The notes beneath the pieces are model-generated. The model made no database searches, was not told where the DNA came from, and saw only the letters and a list, made by a program, of their open reading frames with translations. DNA of 64,000 nt from Alloprevotella sp. (GTDB lineage: Bacteria > Bacteroidota > Bacteroidia > Bacteroidales > Muribaculaceae): assembly GCA_023663135.1 (NCBI GenBank), contig JAMPIE010000003.1, positions 1-64,000 on the forward strand, given 5' to 3'. Below are positions 1 to 9,230 of this stretch, one piece after another. Position numbers and translations under genes: made by a program. The stretch's first letter is position 1. Each line of letters begins with the position of its first letter.

Positions 1-54
1 GAGTTGCTACGTAGGCATCAACCACTACCACCTATCCTTTGGCTGAATAGTTAC

Positions 55-155
55 CAACTCAGTTTAGTCATGTAGCTCGCTACACTCCTGCACTTTCGTT
101 AAAAAATCTGCATAAAAAATCCTGCGAAATTCTTTGCCAACTTATTTTTTTACGA
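55..155 (-). repeat. Dispersed intergenic repeat, copy 1 (3'-truncated)
   Basis: Read on the minus strand it starts TCGTAAAAAAATAAGTTGG and runs through GCAGGATTTTTTATGCAGAT and a TGTAGC-TC-GCTACA-type palindrome to AACTGAGTTG. There it stops matching copies at 27159-27315 and 56846-57003, which continue for about 55 bases more. It lies downstream of the lipoprotein stop codon on the same strand. It could be a truncated mobile element or an RNA-level element; function unknown. Confidence 0.85.
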
Positions 156-225
156 TTAAAGGGACGCCGGCGGTATAAAATTGTCGGATGCCCTTGGTGG
201 TGGGGGGATGAGGGGAGGGGGTGTG

Positions 226-1110
226 TTACTTGCAGTAGTAGGAGAGGTCAGATGCTTTTACGTTGTATGTCTGGCCAAAGGGGGAGCATTGGAAGGAGAT
301 GTCGATGTCGGCTTCGCTGTCGAGGTCTACCTCGGCATAGAAGTTGGTGATGGTAAAAGAGGGGTAGGGAACGCCTGAAATGGATGGTACGAATGAGGGG
401 GAGTAGAGGTTGAATCCACCCTTGTCGTCGAAGGTCACGTCGATGTCGGGGAAGAGCATGTCGCCCACGGCGGGCATCTGGGACGAGAATTTGGGTTCGT
501 GGACAATGACGTCGGCTTTGCCCGAGCCTTCTTTCATCACTATCTCATATGTGGTTGAAGTAGAGGTGAAGTCGGGCGAGCCGGGGGTGGTGATGGTGGT
601 AGAGCCGAAGGCCACGGCAGCGTCGGGGATAAAGGTGATGTTCATGCCGTCGGATGTCTCGGCGGCGAAAGCAAAGAGGGTAGAGCCTTGGGGATTGCCC
701 TGTGGGGCGGCGTTGTAGATGAGATTGAGCTCGGCGAGTTTCACGATGCCTCCGTTGGTGGAGATATTGCGGGCATCGATGTAGTAAGCGCCATTGGAGA
801 CGCGGCGATATTTGACGCCTGTGAGTTCAATTTTTGTGGGCTGCGAGCCTTGGGCGAGGCTTAGGCCGGAGATGAGGATGTCGGCAGTGTTGTCGGCATA
901 GAAATCAATGTCATAGGCTGTTGATGCCGACGATATGCCCAGGAGCGGGAGGTTGTCAGGGGCGACGAAGGTGAAGCCTTTGGGGCTTGATACCTTGACG
1001 GCCTCGCCGCGGTCGGGGTTGTCGGGGTCGTCGCTGCCGCATGAGGAGAGGATGGCAGCTGAGGCGATGACAGTAGTCAGGAGAGCTCCGGTGAAGGGGT
1101 TTATTTTCAT
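226..1110 (-). CDS. Predicted surface lipoprotein of unknown function
   Basis: A 294-residue lipoprotein that I do not recognise at family level. The start at 1110 gives a clean lipoprotein signal peptide: a hydrophobic stretch and lipobox LSSC with the lipidated cysteine at residue 24. The longer upstream reading frame runs into the receptor gene and lacks this signal. Right after the cysteine comes GSDDPD, which resembles the Bacteroides lipoprotein export signal that sends lipoproteins to the outer face of the outer membrane. The rest is rich in Thr/Ser, Gly and Asp with alternating hydrophobic residues, consistent with a beta-rich fold. It lies 67 bases downstream of the TonB-dependent receptor on the same strand, so a role as its surface partner is plausible. 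It is not recognisably SusD-like. Its downstream flank holds a dispersed repeat. Confidence 0.8.
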   Translation of the reverse strand: MKINPFTGALLTTVIASAAILSSCGSDDPDNPDRGEAVKVSSPKGFTFVAPDNLPLLGISSASTAYDIDFYADNTADILISGLSLAQGSQPTKIELTGVKYRRVSNGAYYIDARNISTNGGIVKLAELNLIYNAAPQGNPQGSTLFAFAAETSDGMNITFIPDAAVAFGSTTITTPGSPDFTSTSTTYEIVMKEGSGKADVIVHEPKFSSQMPAVGDMLFPDIDVTFDDKGGFNLYSPSFVPSISGVPYPSFTITNFYAEVDLDSEADIDISFQCSPFGQTYNVKASDLSYYCK

Positions 1111-1177
1111 AATGGATGTAGGGGAGTGAGTATGATATATACTTTCTGATGGGTAACGCCGTGGGCGTGGGGATTGT

Positions 1178-3436
1178 TCATTCAAAGTTGATTCGGAGGG
1201 TGAGGCCGATCTGTCGAGGGCGTCCGCTCTGGTAGAAGGCCTCGCTGACAGAGACGAAGGAGAAGACGTCGTAGCGGGTGGCGGTGAGGTTTTCGGCCCA
1301 GAGGTCGAGTGTCCACCAGTCGCGGCGGAGGCATACCGAGGCTCCGAGGAGGGCATAGAAAGGCTGACGTCGAGAGTTGGCCTCGTCCCAGTAGATTTGG
1401 CCTGCGGCGCTGCAATGGATGTTGGCGGTCAGCATGTCAAGGAGCTTGCCGACGGGTGTGCGGAAGGTAAGGGAGGAGAAGAGCGTGTTGGCCGGGGCAT
1501 AGGGGACGCGCTTGCCGCGGAAGCTCTCGCTTCCGTTCCAGAAAGAGCGGAAGCGGGCATCTGTGAGGCCATAGGCGATGGTGACGAGCCAGCGAGAGGA
1601 GGGGTTGTAGCGGATTGTGGTCTCGAGGCCCATGGCGCGTGAGCGACCGGCATTGGTGGTGATTCGACCGGTGGTTGTCCCGTCGGGAAACATTGTGAGC
1701 TGCTGGTTGCGGATGTCGTTGAGGAATAGGGCAATATCGGCGCCCACCCGACCCTCGGCACATGTGATGTGGGCGCCGGCCTCGTAGTTGATGCTTTTTT
1801 CGGGGCGGTAGCTCACTATGTCGTCAACGTCATATTTCTCGGCCATGCCCATGAGGCCCATGATGCGCTGCTGGAGGACGTCGGAAAACATCTGTGTGTT
1901 ATATCCGCCGCTTTTATAGCCCTTGCCAACAGATAGATATACCTCGGAGGGTGAGGGCATAGGGAGGCGCATGGAGAGGGTGGCTTTTGGAAGCAGCTCA
2001 AGGAAATGGCTGGAGAGGCGGCCGCGGTCGTCAATGTCGATGGTGCGATGGTCAAAGATTGATGGGGGCTCGTCGGGATGGGTGGCATCGAGGATGGTGT
2101 ATGAGGTCTTGCAATGGGATCGATAGCGCAGGGCGGCGTGCTCATAGTCGAGGCGGAGCGAGCCCTCGATGGTGAAGGATCCGAGGGAGAGGGTGCTGCG
2201 GTGGTAGGCCGCCAGGCCCCATACGGGATAAGAGAAGTCGGAGCCGAGGAGAAATGAGGGCTCGTCCCATCGGATGGGGTATTGGGGGTTGAACTGATTT
2301 CGGTGGCCGAGGATGAGCTTGTCGATACCCTCTTCCTTGAAGGTCACCGGGGCGGTCATGGAGGTGTGGCGCGAGAATCCAAAGAGTCCGGCGAGCCAAC
2401 GATAGGCCTTTCCCTTGGCCGATCGAGCCACGAAGTCTTGGGTGAGGGTCCATTCATGTCGGTTCTGGGCCAGTGTGAAGAAGTCGACGGGACGGAAGTC
2501 TTGGTCGAGTGCCATCTCGTCGTCGATATACTGGAGAGAGGTGATGGAAGAGAGGCTCCATGGGCCTGCGTCGTAGGTGACGGTGAGGCCGTCGGAGAAG
2601 GCGTTGCGGCGATAATAGCTTGTGTCGTTATATTCCACGCGCCCCGTGCCGGCCCACTTGTAGGGATAGCCGCTCTGACGCGAGAGGCCCAGCGAGGCCA
2701 CATTGCTTACACTCAGGCGCCGGGATGGGAGCCACTCGGTGCGCCATCGTAGCGAGCCGCTTTTCTCCATGTCGGCTTTGTAGCCTGAATATTCGTTGGT
2801 GTTGAAGCCGTCGAGATAGTTGAAATAACCCGATATGCTCATGGCGAGGGATGGGGATAGGTGGCCGTAATGGCTGATGCCCATCTTGATCTGAGGTCCT
2901 GAGGAGACCGAGGCCATGACCTTGGAGCCGGAGAAATGGAGTGGGGAGATGGTGTAGATGTTGATTTGGCCACCCATGGTGTTTCGGCCATAGAGGACTG
3001 ACTGTGGTCCGCGGATGACCTCGATGCGGTCAATGTCAAAGAGGTCAAAGTCATATGAGTCTTTGTTGAGAAACGGCACATTGTCGACATTGAGGCCCAC
3101 CACAGGCTGGTCGATGCGCGCGCCGAGGCCTCGGACATAGATGCTCGAGGTCATGCGGCTGCCATAGTCGGGGATGAAAAAGTTGGGAGCCACGTCGCTC
3201 ACCCCCTTGATGGAGGTAATGCCGAGGCGCTCGGCCTCGCTGCGGCCCACTATGGTTGCGGCCACGGGCTGCATCCTCAGATCGATGCCCTGCTTGATGG
3301 CCGTCACGGCTACCTCGCCAATTGTGAGGGTAGAGTCGGCCTCGGTGGCTGCAATGTCGGTGGGGATAACGGTAGGGATGTCGGGCGTGGGGGCGAGAGC
3401 TAAGGCGGCGGCAACGAGATAGGCAGCTATGCTCAT
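1178..3436 (-). CDS. TonB-dependent outer-membrane receptor
   Basis: A 752-residue outer-membrane receptor that would import a ligand with energy from TonB-ExbBD. The start at 3436 is chosen because its ATG overlaps the xseB stop (ATGA) and gives a signal peptide of about 17 residues. A TonB-box-like segment (LTIGEVAVTA) follows. The plug domain shows VRGLGARIDQPVVGLNVDNV and the hallmark IEVIRGPQSVLYGRNTMGG. The remainder is a beta-barrel ending in an aromatic-rich strand (RINFE). It lacks the N-terminal carboxypeptidase-like domain typical of SusC proteins and has no SusD neighbour, so it resembles the siderophore/cobalamin class. Substrate unknown; no regulatory element points to iron or B12. 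Only the downstream lipoprotein looks functionally related; the upstream genes are DNA and RNA metabolism genes. Confidence 0.9.
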   Translation of the reverse strand: MSIAAYLVAAALALAPTPDIPTVIPTDIAATEADSTLTIGEVAVTAIKQGIDLRMQPVAATIVGRSEAERLGITSIKGVSDVAPNFFIPDYGSRMTSSIYVRGLGARIDQPVVGLNVDNVPFLNKDSYDFDLFDIDRIEVIRGPQSVLYGRNTMGGQINIYTISPLHFSGSKVMASVSSGPQIKMGISHYGHLSPSLAMSISGYFNYLDGFNTNEYSGYKADMEKSGSLRWRTEWLPSRRLSVSNVASLGLSRQSGYPYKWAGTGRVEYNDTSYYRRNAFSDGLTVTYDAGPWSLSSITSLQYIDDEMALDQDFRPVDFFTLAQNRHEWTLTQDFVARSAKGKAYRWLAGLFGFSRHTSMTAPVTFKEEGIDKLILGHRNQFNPQYPIRWDEPSFLLGSDFSYPVWGLAAYHRSTLSLGSFTIEGSLRLDYEHAALRYRSHCKTSYTILDATHPDEPPSIFDHRTIDIDDRGRLSSHFLELLPKATLSMRLPMPSPSEVYLSVGKGYKSGGYNTQMFSDVLQQRIMGLMGMAEKYDVDDIVSYRPEKSINYEAGAHITCAEGRVGADIALFLNDIRNQQLTMFPDGTTTGRITTNAGRSRAMGLETTIRYNPSSRWLVTIAYGLTDARFRSFWNGSESFRGKRVPYAPANTLFSSLTFRTPVGKLLDMLTANIHCSAAGQIYWDEANSRRQPFYALLGASVCLRRDWWTLDLWAENLTATRYDVFSFVSVSEAFYQSGRPRQIGLTLRINFE

Positions 3437-3642
3437 GCTTCGGGGGTGAGGTCGGCTAAAATGGCACGGAGCTCCTCGTCGGTGGCGGTGAGACGACGGC
3501 GACACTCGGCTATGAGCTCAGAGGCCCGGCGAGTGTAGGCGGTGAGCTTGTCGATGTCACACTGGTCGCCCTGCATGGTGTGCAAGATTTTGTCGAGCTC
3601 GGCCACGGCCTGAGCGTATGTGAGATCTTTTACGGGTGGCAT
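3433..3642 (-). CDS. xseB: Exodeoxyribonuclease VII small subunit
   Basis: A 69-residue protein matching the ExoVII small subunit in size and pattern: LTYAQAVAELDKIL near the N-terminus and a helical C-terminal half with RRLTATDEELR. Several copies bind one XseA to form the nuclease that degrades single-stranded DNA from either end. It follows xseA with a 14-base gap, the usual arrangement. Its stop overlaps the start of the TonB-dependent receptor as ATGA, so the two may be translationally coupled although their functions are unrelated. Identification rests on length, motif and the xseA neighbour together. Confidence 0.92.
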   Translation of the reverse strand: MPPVKDLTYAQAVAELDKILHTMQGDQCDIDKLTAYTRRASELIAECRRRLTATDEELRAILADLTPEA

Positions 3643-3656
3643 ATTTATTGGTTTTT

Positions 3657-4979
3657 TTAGTCGTTAACGATTGAATGGATGGAGCCGTCGGGGAGGATTG
3701 TGACGATAGTCTCGCCGGGCTTGACGTCGGCGGCTGAGCGTATTGTGGCGCCGGAGGCGGAGCGAGTGACAGAGAAGCCTCGGCGGAGGGTTGCCTCGGG
3801 TGACAGGGCTTTGAGGATTGCTTCGAATGCGTTGAGGTTTTGATGTCGGTTGACAATGATGGCCGGGGCGGCAATGGCAATGGCCTGGGCTTTGGAGTTG
3901 AGAGTGGCTAAGGCCGGGGCGATGCGTGATGAGCCGATGCCGCCGAGGGCAGTTGCCGAGCGTTCGAGGAAGGCACGGGAGCGATCGAGGGCAGCTCGGG
4001 CAGCTGTGGGGAGCATGCCGTGGCAGTAAGAGAGGTATGTGTGTGCGCCGGCCATTCGGTCGGTGGCGGCGGCGAGGATTTCGGCGCCGAGCGTCTTGAG
4101 CCTCTCCAGGGCTTCCACTCCGCGCGAGATGAGCCACTCGGCGGCGGCTGTGGGGGTCTTGACGCGCATGGCGGCCACGTAGTCGAGTATGGTCACGTCG
4201 CGCTCATGTCCTATGCCGACAATGACGGGGAGTGGAAACTGAGCTACGTTGAGGGCTAAGGAGTAGTCGTCGAAGCTCTGGAGGTCGGTAGATGAGCCGC
4301 CGCCGCGAATCATCACCACGCAGTCAAAATCCTCTTGCCTGGCTGCGATGGCATCGAGTGCGGCGATGCATGAGGCAACGGTGCGCTCCCCCTGGAGGAT
4401 GGCCGGAAAGAGCTCAACGTGGAAGCGGAGCTTAGCCGGGGTGGAGAAGAGTTGGTTGACGAAGTCGCCATATCCGGCGGCGCCACTGGCTGATATTACG
4501 GCGATGCGCATCGGGATGGGGCTCCAGGGTAGCGAGCGGTTGAGCCCCATCACCCCATCGGCCTGTAGCCGGGCGAGGATCTCGCGTCGGCGACGCTCAG
4601 CCTCGCCGAGGGTGTAGGAGGGGTTGATGTCGGAGATGACGAAGGATAGTCCAAAGGAGGCATGATAGTTGATGGTGCCTCTGACCATCACCTTGAGGCC
4701 GCTGACGAGTCTCTGGCCTGTGGCCTGAGCAAATTTGCGCCCGATACCCGGGGCAATGTTGGCCCACATGATAGCCTTGACGCGGGCGTTGACACGGCCT
4801 GAGCTCATATCTTTGTCGATGAGCTCCATATAGCAGTGGCCGCCGGAGGCTCGGAGGTCGATCAACTCGCCGACGACCCACACCTCGCGGAGCTCGGGCA
4901 CGGCCAGCCGTGCGGCAATGACTCGGCTTAGCTCGGCGACGCTCATAGGCTTGCTGTCAAATAGATTGGGCTCGCTCAC
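3657..4979 (-). CDS. xseA: Exodeoxyribonuclease VII large subunit
   Basis: A 440-residue catalytic subunit of ExoVII, a cytoplasmic metal-independent single-strand DNA exonuclease used in repair. The N-terminal OB-fold (about 1-110) contains VWVVGELIDLRASGGHCYMEL. The catalytic domain follows, with IAVISASGAAGYGDF, VVMIRGGGSSTDLQSFDDY and VIVGIGHERDVTILDYVA, the conserved blocks of the XseA family. A helical region (about 290-370) and the usual C-terminal segment (LRRGFSVTR) complete it. The start is a GTG at 4977-4979 overlapping the stop of the upstream DUF3256 gene (GTGA). xseB follows directly. Confidence 0.95.
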   Translation of the reverse strand: MSEPNLFDSKPMSVAELSRVIAARLAVPELREVWVVGELIDLRASGGHCYMELIDKDMSSGRVNARVKAIMWANIAPGIGRKFAQATGQRLVSGLKVMVRGTINYHASFGLSFVISDINPSYTLGEAERRRREILARLQADGVMGLNRSLPWSPIPMRIAVISASGAAGYGDFVNQLFSTPAKLRFHVELFPAILQGERTVASCIAALDAIAARQEDFDCVVMIRGGGSSTDLQSFDDYSLALNVAQFPLPVIVGIGHERDVTILDYVAAMRVKTPTAAAEWLISRGVEALERLKTLGAEILAAATDRMAGAHTYLSYCHGMLPTAARAALDRSRAFLERSATALGGIGSSRIAPALATLNSKAQAIAIAAPAIIVNRHQNLNAFEAILKALSPEATLRRGFSVTRSASGATIRSAADVKPGETIVTILPDGSIHSIVND

Positions 4980-5653
4980 GGCTTGGCTGTGTTGGGTGAA
5001 GCACTTACGGGCTCTGCCTTTAGCTGCATTTTCCGGGGATCGAAGGAGTAGACCAAACGGGAGAGCAAGAGCTCGCTGAGCGGCTCGTACTCTTCTTGAC
5101 TCATATAGAGTGGAGTGGTGTTGGTGAAGATAAACGACTTGGATTCAGGGTTGTAGTCGCATTGTACGAGCATGAGTGGGAGCAGATTGTCAATTTTTTT
5201 CATGTCGGCTCCCTTGACGAGCCATTGCTTCATCGAGGGGGCCTTAAATGCCTTGAGGGGGAGTGGCGACCAGTCGGGTCGGTAGAGAGAGAGCCGGCTA
5301 TCTGGCGCTGGGGTCATGACGGTCGTGATGACGGCGGTGAGGGTGTCTGAGCCGACGGGGAGGCTGACCAACTGTAGAGTAGAGGCGCCGGTCATCTCCA
5401 CCTTAATATAATCGGGTTTGATGTCGAGTATGCGGGAGTTGCCATAGAGATTGTTTCGGCTGGAGTGGTCGCTGCCAGCGTGGAAGTAGTCGACCATATC
5501 GAGTCGAGTGGACTTGTCGAGGATGGGGATGATGCTGTCGGGGATATTGACGAAGGCCTCGGTGGGTGTCATGGCATGGATTGTCGTGGCTGAGGTGACC
5601 GAGAAGACTAGGAAGCAAGCTATGGCAATGGCTCTGAATATGCGATGAATCAT
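4976..5653 (-). CDS. DUF3256 family secreted protein
   Basis: A 225-residue exported protein. The start at 5653 gives a signal peptide (MIHRIFRAIAIACFLVFSV, then ATTIHA); the longer frame upstream is a shadow of the helicase gene. The mature part begins MTPTEAFVNIPDSIIPILDK and contains RLDMVDYF and YGNSRILDIKPDYI, the pattern of DUF3256 in Bacteroidales, whose function is unknown. It would sit in the periplasm or be surface associated; no lipobox cysteine is visible. It lies 34 bases after the DEAD-box helicase gene, and its stop overlaps the xseA start, so it belongs to the long folP-to-lipoprotein run. Confidence 0.8.
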   Translation of the reverse strand: MIHRIFRAIAIACFLVFSVTSATTIHAMTPTEAFVNIPDSIIPILDKSTRLDMVDYFHAGSDHSSRNNLYGNSRILDIKPDYIKVEMTGASTLQLVSLPVGSDTLTAVITTVMTPAPDSRLSLYRPDWSPLPLKAFKAPSMKQWLVKGADMKKIDNLLPLMLVQCDYNPESKSFIFTNTTPLYMSQEEYEPLSELLLSRLVYSFDPRKMQLKAEPVSASPNTAKP

Positions 5654-5687
5654 ATATATATATAGGGTGTCTGAGATAGGGAGGGGA

Positions 5688-7511
5688 TTATCGTTTTTTG
5701 CGTGATGAAGGTTTGTGGCCGGCGGCATTGGCACGCGATTTTTTGAGGAAGAAATCGTGGACGCTCTCCGGCTCAAACTCGCCGGCATAGTTGTCGTCGG
5801 GGGCGGCATTGCGCTTTCCGCGCTTGCGAGCCGAGGCCTTGGCATAGTCTTTGCCCTCTTCGGCAATCTCGCAGTGGATGCGCTTGCCAAGGAAATCGGC
5901 TCCAGTCAGGCCGTGGACCGCCCGCTTGGCGTCGGCTTCATCGACGTCAAAGAGTGAGTAGCCGGGCATAAGGTCGATGCGGCCCACGTCGACCCTCTTG
6001 CCCGAGACAAGATGATTGAGCATATCAATGAGGTTTCCGGCATAGAAGCCATCAGCCTTTCCGGCGTTGATATATAAGCGAGCCATACCGGGATCTGCGG
6101 TGCGTCGGTCTTTTTCCTTGGGGTCGGAGGGGCGGTCGGCGCGCTCTTTCTTCTCTTTTTTTTCTTTGCGAGGCTTCTCGTCGATGAAGTCGATTGATGG
6201 GGCATCGCGATAATAATCGAGCAAGCGGTTAAACTCCAGGGAGAGGATTCGCTTAAGGAGGTCCTCGCCGGAGAGCCATTCAAGTTTTTTTCTCACGCCG
6301 GGGAGGTAGCGGCCAATCTCTTCATCGTCGACCTTAACGCGTTCGAGGCGGTCGGCGAGGTTGTAGAGCTGCTTCTCGATGATATGTTGGGGCGTGGGGA
6401 CTTCGCGGCGCTCAAAGGTGGCACCAATGCGCTTCTCAATCTCGCGTAGCTTCCCTTTCTCGCGGGAGTGGATGATAGAGACCGAGATGCCGGTCTTTCC
6501 GGCGCGACCTGTTCGGCCTGAGCGATGGGTGTAGACGGCTGTGTCGTCGGGGAGGCCGTAGTTGATGACATGGGTGAGGTCGTCAACGTCGAGGCCACGT
6601 GCGGCCACGTCGGTAGCCACGAGGAGGGTGATTACACGGTCGCGAAATTTTTTCATCACGATGTCGCGCTGCTGCTGGGAGAGGTCGCCGTGGAGGGCGT
6701 CGGCGCTATATCCGTCGGAAATGAGTCGGTCGGCAATCTCCTGAGTATCGCGGCGAGTGCGGCAAAAGATTATGGCATAGATGTTTGGCGAATCGTCGGC
6801 AATGCGCTTCAGGGCCAGATACTTGTCGCGTGCATTGACCATGTAATAGACATGCTTGACATTCAGAGCGCCCTCATTCTTGCGTCCGATGACAAATTCC
6901 ACCGGCTCGCGCATATACTTCTTGGCAATGCGAGCAATTTCGTCGGGCATAGTGGCCGAGAAGAAGAGCATTTTGCGTTGCTGTGGAATGTGGGAGAGGA
7001 TTTCGTCGATGGAGTCGAGGAAGCCCATATTAAGCATCTCGTCGGCCTCATCGAGCACCACGGTATGGACATCATGGAGCTTCACCACACCGCGATTGAT
7101 GAGGTCGATCAGTCGGCCTGGTGTAGCCACTATGATTTGCGCGCCCTCCTTAAGGGCGCGTATCTGGCTCTCGATGGATGAGCCTCCATAGACGGGGATG
7201 ACTCTTAGGGCGGGGATATATTTGGCAAAGTCGGCCAGGTCGGCACCAATCTGGAGGCAGAGTTCACGCGTAGGAGCGAGGATGAGGGCTTGGGGCCGGC
7301 GGATGGAGGTGTCGACCCTCTGGATCACGGGGAGGCCAAAGGCGGCGGTCTTGCCGGTGCCGGTTTGAGCCAGGGCCACGACATCGCCGCTATCGGGGGA
7401 GAGGAGGTGGGGAATCACCTTCTCCTGTACGGGCATTGGGGTCTCAAATCCGAGGTCATGTATAGCTTGTCTCAGAGGCGGGATTACTCCGAGTTGTTCA
7501 AAAGATTTCAT
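5688..7511 (-). CDS. deaD: DEAD-box ATP-dependent RNA helicase (DeaD/CsdA type)
   Basis: A 607-residue RNA helicase that unwinds structured RNA in ribosome assembly or RNA decay. The start at 7511 gives MKSFEQLGVIPPLRQAI; the longer frame adds nothing conserved. Seen in order: a Q-motif region, Walker A AQTGTGKT (residues 48-55), PTRELCLQI, a DEAD box (VLDEADEML), SAT (FFSATMP), and helicase C motifs DVAARGLDVDD and HRSGRTGRAGKTG. A Lys/Glu-rich linker (about 450-490) is followed by a DbpA-type RNA-binding domain (RLYINAGKADGFYAGNLIDM) and a basic tail ending SSRKKR. The RNA-binding domain argues for the DeaD/DbpA group; the exact target is not decidable here. It sits between cdaA (44 bases) and the DUF3256 gene (34 bases). 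Confidence 0.93.
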   Translation of the reverse strand: MKSFEQLGVIPPLRQAIHDLGFETPMPVQEKVIPHLLSPDSGDVVALAQTGTGKTAAFGLPVIQRVDTSIRRPQALILAPTRELCLQIGADLADFAKYIPALRVIPVYGGSSIESQIRALKEGAQIIVATPGRLIDLINRGVVKLHDVHTVVLDEADEMLNMGFLDSIDEILSHIPQQRKMLFFSATMPDEIARIAKKYMREPVEFVIGRKNEGALNVKHVYYMVNARDKYLALKRIADDSPNIYAIIFCRTRRDTQEIADRLISDGYSADALHGDLSQQQRDIVMKKFRDRVITLLVATDVAARGLDVDDLTHVINYGLPDDTAVYTHRSGRTGRAGKTGISVSIIHSREKGKLREIEKRIGATFERREVPTPQHIIEKQLYNLADRLERVKVDDEEIGRYLPGVRKKLEWLSGEDLLKRILSLEFNRLLDYYRDAPSIDFIDEKPRKEKKEKKERADRPSDPKEKDRRTADPGMARLYINAGKADGFYAGNLIDMLNHLVSGKRVDVGRIDLMPGYSLFDVDEADAKRAVHGLTGADFLGKRIHCEIAEEGKDYAKASARKRGKRNAAPDDNYAGEFEPESVHDFFLKKSRANAAGHKPSSRKKR

Positions 7512-7555
7512 TGGGTGGTTTTGGTTATGTCTGATAGAATAACGCATTTAAGGAA

Positions 7556-8338
7556 CTAACCGTTGAGAAGCACCTCGGCTAGTCGGTGCTCGAGCTCGGC
7601 AGAGGTGAGCTTGGTGTGGAGCTGACCCTTGTGGGCCACGGATATGTTGCCAGTCTCTTCGCTCACGACGATGGCAAAAGCATCGGTGGCCTGAGAGATG
7701 CCCAAGGCCGAACGGTGGCGAAGGCCTAAGGAGCGACTTATGTTTTGGTCGTGGCTCACCGGGAGGATGCAACCGGCGCTCATCAGACGGTCGCCGGCAA
7801 TGATGAGGGCGCCGTCGTGGAGGGGAGAGTTTTTGAAGAAGATGTTTTCAATGAGCCGGGCGTTGATGAGGGCGTCAATCATGTCGCCGCTCTTCTCGTA
7901 GCTTTCAAGCGATATGGCCTGCTGGATGACGATGAGGGCACCGGTCTTGGTCTTGGCCATGTTCATGCAGGCATAGACGATTGGGAGGACAAACCGGCGG
8001 AGGTCGCGCTCATTCTCGGAGCCTCGGGCGTGGTGGAATAGATTGCGCAGGAAGGCCCATCGCTTATGGTCGCCCAAGGCCACAAGGAAGCGCTTGATTT
8101 GATCTTGAAAGAGGATTACGAGCACCAGGAGACCAATGCTCATAAACTTGTCAAGGATGGTGCCGATGAGCTTCATCTCAAGGATCTGAGAGGTGAACAC
8201 CCAGACAACGATGAAGGCTAATATGCCAAAGAAGATGTTGATGGTGCCGCTCTCCTTCATTATCTTGTATAGATAATAGAGCAGGAGGGCGGCGATGGCT
8301 ATGTCGAGGATGTCACGAATGCCAAAGGAGTCAAGCAC
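7556..8338 (-). CDS. cdaA: Diadenylate cyclase CdaA (c-di-AMP synthase)
   Basis: A 260-residue membrane-bound enzyme that makes cyclic di-AMP from two ATP. Three hydrophobic segments lie in the first about 85 residues (IAIAALLLYYLYKIM; FFGILAFIVVWVF; SIGLLVLVILF), the CdaA layout. The DAC domain carries the two signature motifs: DGA in SPLHDGALIIAGDRLMSAG, and RHR in LGLRHRSALGISQATDAF, followed by VVSEETGNIS. Length and topology fit CdaA rather than DisA. It follows folP by 14 bases and precedes the DEAD-box gene by 44. In Firmicutes cdaA travels with cdaR and glmM; here neither is adjacent, so control of the cyclase must differ or be encoded elsewhere. Confidence 0.95.
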   Translation of the reverse strand: MLDSFGIRDILDIAIAALLLYYLYKIMKESGTINIFFGILAFIVVWVFTSQILEMKLIGTILDKFMSIGLLVLVILFQDQIKRFLVALGDHKRWAFLRNLFHHARGSENERDLRRFVLPIVYACMNMAKTKTGALIVIQQAISLESYEKSGDMIDALINARLIENIFFKNSPLHDGALIIAGDRLMSAGCILPVSHDQNISRSLGLRHRSALGISQATDAFAIVVSEETGNISVAHKGQLHTKLTSAELEHRLAEVLLNG

Positions 8339-8352
8339 GGCTATGGGAGGGT

Positions 8353-9222
8353 TTATTGGTTGGTCATGATAAGGGAGGCGAGGGCGCGGGCCTGGACAGC
8401 CTCGGCCACGTCGTGGACTCGCACGATGGAGGCGCCTTGGAGAAGAGCGTAGAGGTTAAGGGCAGTGGTGGCGGGGAGGGCCTCGGCGGCGGTGATGTCC
8501 AGTGGGCGGGAGATCATCGATTTTCGTGAAAGCCCGATGAGGATGGGGCGCTCGAGGATGGCGGCGAGGGAGGGGAGGGCGTTGAGGAGCTCGTAGTTCT
8601 GCTCCACCGTCTTGGCAAAGCCGAGGCCGGGGTCGGCAATCACGTCGGCCACGCCTTCCAGAGCCAGCTTGCGGGCCTTGGCCAGGAGCGAAGAAGCCAC
8701 GGCTGCCGCCACTCCCCCTTCGGCGCTATAGTCGGTTAGCGACAGCATGGTCTCGGGATTGCCGCGCATGTGCATCATGATGTAAGGCACTTGGAGAGAG
8801 GCCACTGTGGCAAACATTAGCGGGTCGAGATCGCCCCCTGAGATGTCGTTGATGATGTCGGCTCCCATCTGGGATATGGCATTTCGAGCCACTGAGGCGC
8901 GGAATGTGTCGATGCTCACGGGTATGTCGGGGGCAACGGATCGGAGCACGCGCATAGCCTCGCCAAGGCGGTCGGTCTCCTCCTGCTCCGACACGGAGGG
9001 AGCTCCGGGGCGAGTGGAGCATCCTCCAACGTCGATAAGGTCGGCCCCTTGCGCCACCATCATCTCCACCCTACGCGCCACGGCATCGGCATCCATTGCG
9101 CGGCTCAGGGGGTGGAAAGAGTCGGGAGTGGCGTTGAGGATGCCCATCACGGCCGGCTTATCAAAGCATAAAAGCCGGGAGCCGAGGCGGATTGAAAACG
9201 GGTGAAAATGTGATGTGTCCAT
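8353..9222 (-). CDS. folP: Dihydropteroate synthase
   Basis: A 289-residue folate-pathway enzyme that joins p-aminobenzoate to 6-hydroxymethyl-dihydropterin pyrophosphate; target of sulfonamides. Conserved blocks are MGILNATPDSF, DLIDVGGCSTRPGA, PVSIDTFRASVA, INDISGG, MHMRGNPETM, DPGLGFAKTVEQNYELL and LIGLSRKSMI. The start at 9222 is chosen because it gives the normal family length and lies just after a promoter -7 box (9231-9238); the longer frame would begin upstream of that promoter. The implied 5' leader is only a few bases, so the mRNA may be leaderless or nearly so. It is the first gene of the minus-strand run that includes cdaA. Confidence 0.95.
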   Translation of the reverse strand: MDTSHFHPFSIRLGSRLLCFDKPAVMGILNATPDSFHPLSRAMDADAVARRVEMMVAQGADLIDVGGCSTRPGAPSVSEQEETDRLGEAMRVLRSVAPDIPVSIDTFRASVARNAISQMGADIINDISGGDLDPLMFATVASLQVPYIMMHMRGNPETMLSLTDYSAEGGVAAAVASSLLAKARKLALEGVADVIADPGLGFAKTVEQNYELLNALPSLAAILERPILIGLSRKSMISRPLDITAAEALPATTALNLYALLQGASIVRVHDVAEAVQARALASLIMTNQ

Positions 9223-9230
9223 ACAATCCG

